From assembly GCA_001598975.1 (NCBI GenBank), contig BBXU01000926.1:1-29608 (forward strand): a DNA stretch of 29,608 nucleotides, given 5' to 3'. The stretch comes from Parachlorella kessleri (taxonomy: Eukaryota > Chlorophyta > Trebouxiophyceae > Chlorellales > Chlorellaceae). Positions 1 to 9,287 of this stretch are shown piece by piece. The notes under the pieces were generated by a model. The model did not search any database. It was not told the origin of the DNA and was given only the letters and a program-made list of their open reading frames with translations. Both the position numbers and the translations under genes were made by a program. Numbering within the stretch: the stretch's first letter is position 1; each line of letters opens with the position of its first letter.

Positions 1-40
1 CCCCCCCCACCACACACACACATCACCACCTCCCCCGCAG

Positions 41-3000
41 TTGGTGGGTGTTGACTAAGGGCGCTCCCGAGGTGGTCCAAGGCCTGCTGGCCACCGTGCC
101 CAGCCACTACGAGCGCTGCTACAAGGTGCGTTGAATGCCCCCACGGCTTGCTTCGCCTGCAACAAATGCAGAACTGGTGCAGACTCTGTGTCCTCTCGTG
201 CAGCAGTGCCTGCCTTGGTCATGGCTGTTGAGGGACTGGGGGGTGGCAGGGGTAAGGTCGTGGTAGAGTGCGCACAGGCATAGCTGCCAAATCCAAGGTA
301 CTACTAGAGAGAGGCCTGACATGCATGCTGTGCTGCGCAGCGCTACGCCGCGGAGGGTGCCCGGGTGCTAGCCCTGGCCTACAAGCGGGTGGAGGGGGAG
401 GTCACGCCCTCGGTGCTGCGGCACATGCCGCGGGACCAGGCCGAGCACGGCCTCATGTTTGCTGGTGGGTGGGTCGCTATGGGGGCATAGGGTTTATTGT
501 TGTCGTGTGTAGAGAAAATATGTGTGTGTGTGTGTGTGGTCGGGGGGGGGGGGTCCATCCGTGAGTGCTGCGGCACATGCCCTTGGACCCAGCCCGAGCA
601 CGACGCCTGAGGTGCTAATGGGGTGGGGCGGGTGTGGTTATGGAGGGGGTGCCGCAGTGTGGCAACGAGTGTATGGGAAGAGGTGTTGCCTTTAATGCTG
701 CAACTTGGCTCGGGGTCAAGCTAGGCGTGACCTGGGTGCTGGTGTGGGGAAAGTAGGGTGGCGGGTATGGTTTGAAAGGAACGAGAGATTTGGTAATGGC
801 AAAGAAGGGGGACGCCGCCATGGCACCTGACTGCACTGACTGCTATTCGAGCTCGTTAGTGGGAAGCGGCTTTCTTGGTATCAGATCACTCTCAGGCACC
901 TGCCAAACACAGCATGCCAGCGTGTGCCTGGCTGCTGCCTGCAGGCTTTGCCGTGTTCCGAAGCCCGCTCAAGCCGGAGAGCGCGCCCGCGCTGCTCATG
1001 CTGCGCGCCTCGCAGCACCAGTTAGTCATGATTACTGGGGATGCGCCGCTGACTGCCTGCTATGCTGCGCGCCAGGTGCACATCGTCACCCGCGCTGTGC
1101 TGGTGCTCACAAGGTGTGTGATTGCTGCCCTCATTTGTGTTGAGAGTGCGTGTGCGATAAATGGGGGGTGGGGTATGAGGGGTGTGAGGGAGGGGAGGGA
1201 GACTCTGTGCGTGGCTGTGATGGTGAAATATTGCCGGCGCGGTAAGGTCATCTAAGGTGAAATGCACGTGACAGGAAGGGGCCCCTAGGGGTCAGACAGC
1301 AGTGTGGCATGTTCCAGCTGCGTCAATATGCAAGCAGAACTGGAAGGGGGGGACCAAGCTCATATAGTACCCTGTGCGTGGTGGTAGCCTGCCCAAGGAA
1401 TGGAGGGGAGGCACCTGCATCTTCCCGGACCATGCGTGCTGCGCCCAGCTAGCACCTCTGCATAGGACGGATGAGTCAGCCACTGCCAGCGCCATTACTA
1501 CCTTTGCCTCAGCTGCAACCGGCGTGGGCTGCCCACACTGCATGCCAGCCACCACCAGCAGCGGCACGGGAGTCATTCACCGTGGCCCAGCCCTCGATGG
1601 CTGCAACCCCGCCAGCACTGGCGACCCAGACCCGTCCCGCTGCTGCCGCGCCACTGTACCGCTGCTTGTCCTGCAGGTCGGCCACTGCCAGTAACGGCAG
1701 CTCCCTGGCCTGGCTGAGCCCTGATGAGCAAACCAGCGAGCCCTTCAGCAGCAGCCCAGCAGACGCGTGGGCCCTGGCGGAAGCGTATGACCTGTGTGTG
1801 ACGGGCGACGCGCTGGCGGCGCTGCAGGACATGGGGGCGGCACCGACGTACATCCCGCTGACGCAGGTGCGCGGTACAGTGTGTGGTACGGTGTGCGGTA
1901 CGGGGGCTGGGTGACTGCGGTACAAGGGGTGGGGCTGGCCTGGGTGTGTGCGGGGTCGTGCGGTGGCGGCGCGGGAGCACAGGGGGGAAGCGTCGCTGTG
2001 AAAAGCTTGCATGGGTGCGCTGTGCGGCACATGCACAGGTGCTGCATGCACCACGAATGGCAGTGACCACAGTGTAGGAGCACTCTATCTGGCTGTGGTC
2101 ACGGCGAGTCCTGGGTGCAGTACACTGTAGGAGCCGCCCCATTCCCAATAGCTAGCAAGCGTGTTGCTGACATTATCACACCTTCAAGTTTTCTGCTCCA
2201 TACTCTTGCTGCCCGCTCTCCGCGCGCACGCAGGTGTTTGCCCGCGTCAACCCGGAGCAGAAGGAGGTGGTTGTGAAGACGCTGCGTGCTGCGGGGCTGA
2301 CGGTGCTCATGTGCGGCGACGGCACCAACGACGTGGGAGCCCTCAAAGGCAAGGACAGGGCCGCAGCTGACTGCCTGTGACCAGTTATTCAGGTTTTAGG
2401 GTCCGTATCTAAGGTTTAGGATTTAGGAGCCCTCAAAGGCAAGGCCCGGTCCAGGGGAGGGGCAGCAGTTGACCCTCTGTGACTGCCGCACTGCTGGAGG
2501 AGTGCTGAGGTGTTGGCCTTAACACTAGGGACGCGCCTCGCACGGGGAAGGCATGCCGCAGCTGCTGACTTGGCGCCTGAGCCCGGTTTTTGTGGGGGCA
2601 GACGGCCTTGCTGGCTCGCCATGTGCTGCCGTAAATGGCAGGGGTACAGATGCCCTGCCAGGCACTTGCCCTGCCAGGGTCTGTAGAGCAGCCCTGCAGT
2701 GGAGGCATCGCGGTCGACTGCACGGCTGGGGGGAACCTTTTACGTGCCCTTGGAACGATGTCTCGAGTGGCATGCGGCTGGGTGGTGCTTGTGCAGGGGC
2801 CCATGTGGGCGTGGCTTTGCTGGCTCCCCCCGAGAAGCCCAAGGCCAGGCCGGGCGCGACGGGTGCCGGCAGCAGCGGCAAGAGCAGCAAGGGCAGCAGG
2901 CCCGGGTCGGGTGGGCGCAGCAGCAGCACAGCGCCCGCAGCAGCAGCAGCGCTGCCGCCTGCCGCGGGGTTGGGGCCTGGGCCACTAGCTCAACGACCGC

Positions 3001-6000
3001 ACCAGCAGCAACAGCAGCAGCAGGACGGTCACCAAGCATGGTGAGACTAGACTAGACTAGACTAGACTGCATTTGCATGCTCCCCGAGGTGGCACTTTGA
3101 CAACGGCAGGTGTGATTGTGCGGGCCCAGCTGTTGGGGGAGCCCCGTGTGGACACCGCCTTGTGCTGGCAAGGGCTGCTGCGCGCGGCAGGACTAGCGCA
3201 GCTGGTGCTCGGTACTACAGTTATTCAAGTGATCGCATGATTTGAGTTGAGTGCTCCCTGCTGCCCCGTGCGTTGGCTGGACCGCAGGCAGCGGGGGAGC
3301 GGCGGCGGCGGCGGCGCGGGCCCTGATGGCCCGGCCCCCGCCAAGGTGGGCCCTGGCACCAAGATGCTGGAGGACATGCGGCGCGCGGGGAAGCCCATCA
3401 CCCCCTGGATGGCGCGCATGGCCAAGTCCATGGACGACATGGCCGCCGCAAACGACCAGGAGGTAACGGGGCCTGGGTGGATCTAGGTGGATCTGGGGGA
3501 TCTAGCTGGGGCTGTGGAGGTGGTCCATGTGTATCCTGGGGCGTGGTGTGAGGGCAAGCCTCTGCTGTTGGGTGGGGTGGTTGCCATGCTGGCTGGCCCC
3601 CGCCTAATGGGAGCCAGGGAGCGAAGCCGTGGGTGGGTGGGGTAAGGGGTGGGTGGGCATGGTGACGCCCGTAGTGCCCGCAAGCAGCGTCAGCGGTGTT
3701 CCTGCTTTCTTTCTGGCCCACTGTGCGGAGGCGGCCAGTACAGATACAGTACACCCCTTGGCGCCGGCCCCAACACATTACTCACTCCCATCCACGACCC
3801 CCTCATGAGCCTGCCTTTTACCAACCCACGCCTCTTCTCATGTCCCGTGCCGTGCGTAGGTGGGCATGGTGAAGCCGGGCGATGCCAGCATGGCTTCACC
3901 ATTCACCGCCAAGGACGCGTCCGTCATGCCCTGCCTAGACATACTCAAGCAGGGACGCTGCACCCTGGTGAGCCATGCGTCATCATGTGTGTCACCGTAT
4001 GTGGCGCTGTTGTTGAGGGTATTGGCTGCGGGTGGTGGGTGTGTCCCTCCTGGGTTTGGCCCTCCAAATGGGTCTTGTGGGGTCTGACGCCTGCCAGCGC
4101 ACATGCTGTGCTGTGCCGTGCTGCGCGCGACTGGGGTGTGCGGTTTGGCGCCCCGGCCCTACGCATGCGCATGCACTGCCTGCTGTGCCTTGCTTCCTTC
4201 AGAATGCGCTGCACACAGGTGAGCCGCTCAGGTGACCACGGGCTTTGTGGCACAGCTGTCATGTTCAACGTGGTGTTGTGTCTGCTATTGCTTGGTGACC
4301 CTCGGCAGTGGCGACGGTCCACATGTTACGAACATCCAGCCCCCCCGCCACCCACCCAACCCCACCCACTCACCCGCCCCGTCCGGCCCTCTGCCCATCG
4401 CAGGTGACCACAGTTCAGATGTTTAAGATCCTGGGGCTGCTGTGCCTGTCCTCCGCCTACGGCCTCTCGGTGCTCTACCTGGACGGCATCAAGCTGGGCG
4501 ACATGCAGGCAAGCCAGCATAGCACAGCGCAGCACAGAACAGCATATCAGAGATATGGGAGGGGGACGGGGGCACCGCGTGTGCCTGGGGCTTGCGAGCG
4601 CGGCCGCCGCGGCGTTCAGCACACAGTTGTTGGCAGCAGGGTATGGCTCAGCGCTGGCTGGTAACCTCCCGTGGTAGCCTGCACCCCTGGCCTGGCCTAA
4701 CACAGCAGGAGCACGAGACTCTCTGCCCCCCCCCCCTACCATTGTCTCATATCTTCCTCCTTGCTTTCGTCTTTCGCCAGCTGTGACTTGTGCTGCCCGC
4801 CTGGCCCTGGCTGCAGGCGACCCTCCAGGGCGTGCTGACGGCGGGCATGTTCTTCTTCATCTCCCACGCCCAGCCCCTCCCCGAGCTGTCCCGGGAGCGC
4901 CCCCACCCGCGCGTCTTCTCCCGCTACGTCTTCACCTCCCTGCTAGGCCAGTTTGGCGTCTACATCGCCTTCCTCATGGCCATGCAGCACATGGCACACG
5001 CGCTCATGCCCAAGGTAAGGCGTCGCACGCTGCTGTCTGTTACTGGTACTCGACCTACTGCCTAGTTCTTCTGACAACTGCTCGGGACGGCCATGCGCTC
5101 ATGCCCAAGGTGGGTGCTATTAGTGGTGGGCAGGTAGTGCGAACAGGGAGTGAGACTTAGGCTGTACGAACAGAATTGGATGCTATGCCCTGGGCACTGC
5201 GCTCTGTCGCTTGTAGCCGCCCAGTACCGAGGGAGTGCGCCGCGCCTGGTAGGGACGGCATCGGAGTATGTGTGCGTGTGTGCTTGTGCGTGTGGCTGCT
5301 GCGCTTCTTCTCTCCTTGAACGTGGTGGTTCACACCTCCGCTGGTGTCTGCGCCACAAGTGTACTGACAGAACTTGCCGCTGTGCCCCAGGGGGCTGGCG
5401 TGGAAGCGGAGGTGGTGTGTGTGGGCCTGTGGGGCGAAGGTGTTTGTGTGTCTGTGTGTGGGGTGTTGGGGGGGGGTGCTGATTAATAGTACATACTCCC
5501 AAGCTTTGGTTTGGTGGCAGCGACCAGCTTGGTTCCATGCCGCATACCCGCTCCGCCCAGGTGAAGCGACCCTGCCGTGAATGCGCCGGCTGTGGCATGT
5601 CGTGCGCCACACGTCCAGAGGGAGCATGCTGCCTGGAGCAAGTGGCCTGGGTCGAGACCCTTGTGCCCCACTCTCTGCGTGCGTGCCTGCGTGGGTGGTG
5701 CAGGAGGAGCGGCAGGAGCCCGACGGCGAGTTCAAGCCCAACCTGGTGAACACCATCTGCTACCTCGTCAACTTCGCCATACAGGTGGGTGGGCTTAGGT
5801 GTGTGTGTGGTGGGGTGGGGGGCATGATCCAGTTGAGTGGGCTTCGACCTTGTCGGTGGGTGGCTCCGTGTGTCTGGGGGCCGCTTGGGTAAGTGGGTAG
5901 GTTGGTTGATGCTTCTGGATTGAGAGCCGTTCTTTGCAGCTAGGTGGCCGGTCGGGGTCATCCGTTTGGGTGGCAATGTGCGCTTGGCTGTCAAACTTCA

Positions 6001-7119
6001 CGGCGCATGAGCAGCATGTGCGAAACTTCGAACGGCAGAAGTATCGTGCTGGCGAGGCCAGTCAGTGTGGCGCGCTGGGGTGCCGTTACTCAGCAGTGGC
6101 AGGCGCCATCCCCACACCTGCTTGTAAGCTGTCTGTGCGTACATGTAGTCACCGGTGGAACATGCTGTGACTCCCACCCCGTGGCGCTGCCTGCCTGCCT
6201 GCCTGGCCGCAGACCATGACCTTCACCGTCAACTACATCGGCCGCCCCTTCAACACGCCCCTCCGCGAAAACAAGTTCTTCTTCCGGAGCATCAGGTTCA
6301 GCGCCATCATCTACGTGCTGCTGGTGCTGGACCTGCCACCAGGTACAACGCCGAGAACCACTCATGAAGCATGGATCGGCTGGTTTGCCAGTGTCATCAC
6401 GCTACTCGCACTGGGCTGCCGGCTGCTGTGGGCCCTCCCTAGGTGCAATATCGTGCTTGGTGATAATGCCCGGCTCGCGTTCCTGGTGTGGGTTCGTAGA
6501 GGCAGAAGACAGTCGGTGCTTGTTGGGAGTCTGGGTGGCAGGGTTGGTGGAGACCAACCCTACCGGTCCCCCCTGAGGGGAACAGTCATGGTGTATATCG
6601 TTGTGTGGGGATCCCACCTGCATTCACAGCCACTGGCCGCCTGCCTCATCTGGCCTGCAGGCTTCCAGGCGTGGTTTTCCCTCGTCGGGATTCCCTACGA
6701 CATGCAGGTCAGTCCTGCCACGCCCCCGCAAACACCACAGTGGCGGCCTACCACCTCACCAGCTGCATGGTGCTTGCATCTGCCTGGGCTGGGCTTGTGC
6801 CGGCATGCCTATTCTTGGTTCCCTGGGTCATGTGGTGGCATCTTTCTGAAGTGTGCAGCCATCCTTGCTGGACGAGTTACCGGCAGGCCTGCCGGCGGCC
6901 CTTGGGAACCATAGGCACACGCATTCACTGCTGGTTGGCTGGCTGGCTGTACCGCAGGTGTACCTCATAGGTGGTGCCGGGCTGGCATTCCTGCTAGGCA
7001 TGGGCATCGAGCGCTTTGCCAGGGCAGCGTTCCCCGCCGCGCTGCCGCCGGCGCGAGGGGGGCTGACCAAGTCCAGCAGCAGGCCGGCGCTGGCAGCGGG
7101 CAAGCGGAAGGCGGAGTGA
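41..7119 (+). CDS. SPF1: P5A-type ATPase (Spf1/ATP13A1 family), C-terminal half, 5' partial
   Basis: ER P-type ATPase; the family removes mis-inserted transmembrane helices. Fourteen exons join in phase: 41-125, 341-464, 945-1113, 1677-1866, 2234-2348, 2797-3040, 3288-3462, 3860-3967, 4404-4508, 4817-5014, 5704-5784, 6213-6342, 6661-6707, 6958-7119, giving about 643 residues. Visible in order: the KGAPE nucleotide-binding motif (exon 1), MITGD (exon 3), the hinge [13 protein letters not shown] (exon 5), an Ala/Gln/Ser-rich linker (exons 6-7), then [12 protein letters not shown] and [17 protein letters not shown] leading into the C-terminal membrane helices (exons 8-14). The stop follows a basic tail, GKRKAE. 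The phosphorylation site DKTGT and the N-terminal half lie left of the window. Oddities: TGDAP replaces the usual TGDNP, and introns 5 and 9 have GC donors. Assignment rests on motif order and the P5A-specific C-terminal half. Exons 6-7 are the least constrained. Confidence 0.95.
565..612 (+). repeat. Degraded copy of the exon 2 end inside intron 2 (P5A ATPase)
   Basis: Bases 565-612 resemble the end of exon 2 (413-456). Both share GTGCTGCGGCACATGCC and, after a short divergent stretch, GAGCACG. The copy lies about 152 bp downstream, just after a (TG)n tract (521-538) and a G run (542-553). It reads VLRHMP then loses frame, so it is not a usable exon. Confidence 0.75.
2349..2796 (+). other. 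GC-AG intron 5 of the P5A ATPase
   Basis: The exon ends ...CTCAAAG and the intron begins GCAAGG, a good match to the AG|GCAAG consensus of GC-AG introns. Splicing to the CAG before 2797 restores the reading frame [11 protein letters not shown], which is the conserved P5A hinge continuation. No GT donor nearby preserves it. Confidence 0.85.
2423..2480 (+). repeat. Copy of the exon 5 end and GC donor inside intron 5
   Basis: GGAGCCCTCAAAGGCAAGG occurs at 2336-2354, across the exon 5/intron 5 junction, and identically at 2426-2444, 90 bp further on. Similarity continues more loosely afterwards (GGGC..CAGCTGAC..CTGTGAC against GGGG..CAGTTGACCCTCTGTGAC). The copy carries the same potential GC donor. 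Confidence 0.85.
3044..3068 (+). repeat. AGACT pentamer microsatellite, five copies, at an intron 5' end
   Basis: Five perfect tandem copies of AGACT begin three bases into intron 6 of the ATPase and so form part of its donor site (GTGAGACT...). Confidence 0.9.
4207..4238 (+). repeat. Possible copy of exon 8 end and exon 9 start inside intron 8
   Basis: CGCTGCACACAGGTGAGCC at 4207-4225 matches the exon 8 end plus donor (3956-3974) at 16 of 19 positions. Directly after it, CAGGTGACCAC matches the exon 9 acceptor and start (4401-4412). The two match blocks are short and chance cannot be excluded. Confidence 0.45.
4509..4816 (+). other. GC-AG intron 9 of the P5A ATPase
   Basis: The exon ends GACATGCAG and the intron begins GCAAGCC. 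Joining to 4817 gives LGDMQ-ATLQGV, the conserved P5A sequence between two membrane helices. There is no GT close to the junction, so a GC donor is the simplest model. Confidence 0.85.
5095..5111 (+). repeat. Copy of the exon 10 end and donor inside intron 10
   Basis: GCGCTCATGCCCAAGGT at 5000-5016 covers the exon 10 end and its GT donor. It is repeated exactly at 5095-5111, 95 bp downstream, again followed by a plausible donor (GTGGGT). Use of the second site would leave the segment between in the mRNA and shift the frame. Confidence 0.8.
5129..5151 (+). repeat. Dispersed short repeat, copy 1
   Basis: A 23-base block beginning GGCAGGTAGTGC and ending AACAGGGAGT lies in intron 10 of the ATPase. 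It recurs at 7335-7357 with one difference, and in a weaker form at 21426-21447. Flanking similarity (GCT.TTAGT..TGG upstream) suggests a longer degraded element. Confidence 0.7.
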
Positions 7120-8267
7120 GACCATCCCTTGCCTCGCCTGTTTGGCTGGAAGGGGTTAAGAGGAGGGGCCGGCTTCCCTTGTCACTTGCACAGGGGAGGG
7201 CCGGATCTGCGGTGATTGTTAGCTGGAAGGGGAAGAGCCAAGTGAGCCAGGAAAAGGCGCTGGCAGGCTGTTGGTCGGCAGTGGATCCTCACATTGTTGC
7301 GAACCCCAAGCTGGAGGCTGTTAGTAGCATGGGTGGCAGGTAGTGCAAACAGGGAGTAGAGCTGGGTTGGGCTGGACTGACTGTTAGGGCAGGATGAGGC
7401 GTGCATGGGTTGAGCGTAGTGCTGTCTTGGGAGCGTGCATGGCTCATCGCTGGCTGTTTGTGAGGGCGGTAGGCAGTCTGTCCAAGGAGCGGTTGCTGGG
7501 AACTGGCAGTGTGGCATGCAAGGGGTCTGCTCTTGGGCTTGTCCACAGTGTTTGGATGGAAGCAAGGGGTTTCTGTAGTAGCAGACCGATGTGATTGTGA
7601 GCCAACCTGGGCGGGACGCTGAGGGTATTGCGTAGGGCCTCAGGACTATCAACCCAGCGTCAGGTGCTGAAACTCCTCATGACATTGAAGCAGAAGCCAC
7701 CAACGGTGGTCTGGTGACCTGCCGGCGCTTCCAGACATAAAAACCTGTGCCAACCTGAGCAAGGGAGACTATCTTCCAAAAGGACATTGTGATAGCGCAT
7801 TGACCAGCAGTGCAACGTAATGAGTAGGCATGGAACCACCGAGCTTAGGAACAGGTTAGGAAGGCATGCACGGATACATGGATATGATACTGAAGGCGAC
7901 ACTACTCACCGCAGTTCAGGCAAATTAGCACAAAAAACAGGCAAATAACACGACAGTTCTTACGACTACAAAGGGGCTTGGCCTGGGCGGCAGTACACAG
8001 CAAAACGTCAGTCACATGCATCTGGCGGTCAATAACTTGCCTTGCTATCAAGGCATGAAGATTGAGGAGGAAATAGACAGCGGCGGGGGTGCCAATATGC
8101 CACCCCTCTGGCCAGCATGCCAGTCCATCAAAAGACAGAAAAACTGCGCTACAAGGGATGGAGATGTTGGCACCAACACCTACGAGGGTGCCTCTGTGCA
8201 GTTTCGAGCCCCAAAAACGGTCACCAGCATGAAGAAGCGTCCCAAAAAGGGCACCATCAGAGGCACC
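7120..8267. other. Convergent intergenic region, no supported gene
   Basis: This follows the ATPase stop and probably begins with its 3' UTR. Short ORFs occur on both strands; the longest is a plus-strand 115-codon ORF at 8016-8363. None shows a recognisable motif, and I see no TGTAA signal near the ATPase stop. Base composition becomes less GC-rich from about 7650. Confidence 0.6.
7335..7357 (+). repeat. Dispersed short repeat, copy 2
   Basis: This copy differs from the one at 5129-5151 at one of 23 positions and lies about 215 bases after the ATPase stop codon, probably in its 3' UTR. It is preceded by GCTGTTAGTAGCATGG, which resembles GCTGTTGATAATGG before the third copy. Confidence 0.7.
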
Positions 8268-8529
8268 TCAGCCGAGCACAAGGGCACCGCGAAATGCAGA
8301 TGCCCCGGCCGCCAAAACTGTGCAGATGAAGAGCATCGTTGCTGCACAAATCAGGGTTACTAACATTTTCTTGTTCAACCCACGCCAGACTAATGCAGAC
8401 TCGGAGGTGGTAGTGCCTCCGTCAGTCACCTCCCAAAACTCCCCCCTCCGGAAGTAGTTATGTCCACCTGGCACTGACTTTGCAAGCAGCTTCTGTGGCG
8501 AAGCATGTCGGGGGGAACACTTGGGGTCC
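8268..8529 (-). CDS. Doubtful minus-strand exon with a C-terminal membrane helix
   Basis: After a good acceptor (TTTTGCTAG), a minus-strand frame runs from 8529 to a stop at 8268, about 86 codons. It includes GGHNYFRRGEFWEVTDGG and then a hydrophobic stretch, MLVTLICAATMLFICTVLAA, flanked on one side by LNKK. It could be the last exon of an unrecognised gene or a chance frame in the 3' region of the SAC gene. I found no convincing upstream exon and no family match. Confidence 0.22.
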
Positions 8530-9287
8530 TAGCAAAACACCAAAGCCGGGCCCCTTCCATACACATAAGTCAGCTCTCGGTGCAAGCAGCCGATACCAAA
8601 CCAAGTAATGCACAGCCGCCCAGATAACGTCTGGCCTTCCACGGCAGGGAAGGAACAAAACACTTCTTGGTGATGATGCTTAGAGATCCCTACTTCACAG
8701 AACCTGATACCGAGCTGAGTGATTGGTGGCCTTCAAAGAGTCTTGCATCCGCGATGGAAAGTACACTGCCAGCAGCCAGCTAGCGGTTTCAGAAAAGCGC
8801 ACCTGCGGTTCAACCTAAGGAAGCTGCAGCCACCCTGTGCTATTTTAAGCCCCAGGAAACAGAAACATGGAACTGTTTCAAGGATGGGAATAGCTTCGCG
8901 ACCGCGTAACGTGTTAGCCACGAACTTTCCGCAAAGCGCCCCCCAATGGGAGCATACTGGCACCTTCACTAGCCACAGACTCCTGATAAACTCCTACTGA
9001 CTACCAGCAGGCATTGTTGTAAAGAAGACCCGAAGGCAGTCCGAGTGTTGAAGACTCTACAATGATTCCCCCGACCACCTTCTCTGGAGAGTGTCCTAAT
9101 TGAGTCACTTTGAAAACTTTTGCAGGTCCAGCCACGGTCGGAGCCTCTCTCCCCCAGGCTTTCACAAACTCGTGGAAGACACGAACACCCTAGGGAAAAC
9201 CGGCACCGGCTGGCCAGCAACAGCGACCGCCATCTCATACCTGGAAGGCAGCTTGGACCCCTGCTGCATGGCACGCCCCGGCCGTGC
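8530..9287. other. Probable 3' UTR/downstream region of the SAC gene
   Basis: This is sequence after the minus-strand SAC stop at 9288. Codon composition differs from nearby exons and no frame contains recognisable domains. The 101-codon minus-strand ORF at 8969-9274 is Ser/Arg/Cys-rich and not convincing. Confidence 0.5.

Noticed and set aside
3649..4407. A 252-codon plus-strand ORF
   Set aside because: It runs through ATPase introns 7 and 8 in the wrong frame for exon 8, which encodes the conserved GDASMASPF segment in another frame.
5062..5994. A 310-codon minus-strand ORF
   Set aside because: It is antisense to ATPase introns 10-11 and exon 11, Pro/His/Thr-rich from GT-rich introns, with no domain.
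8016..8363. A 115-codon plus-strand ORF in the convergent gap
   Set aside because: It has a basic, Cys-containing end but no recognisable motif or splice context; too weak to list as a gene.
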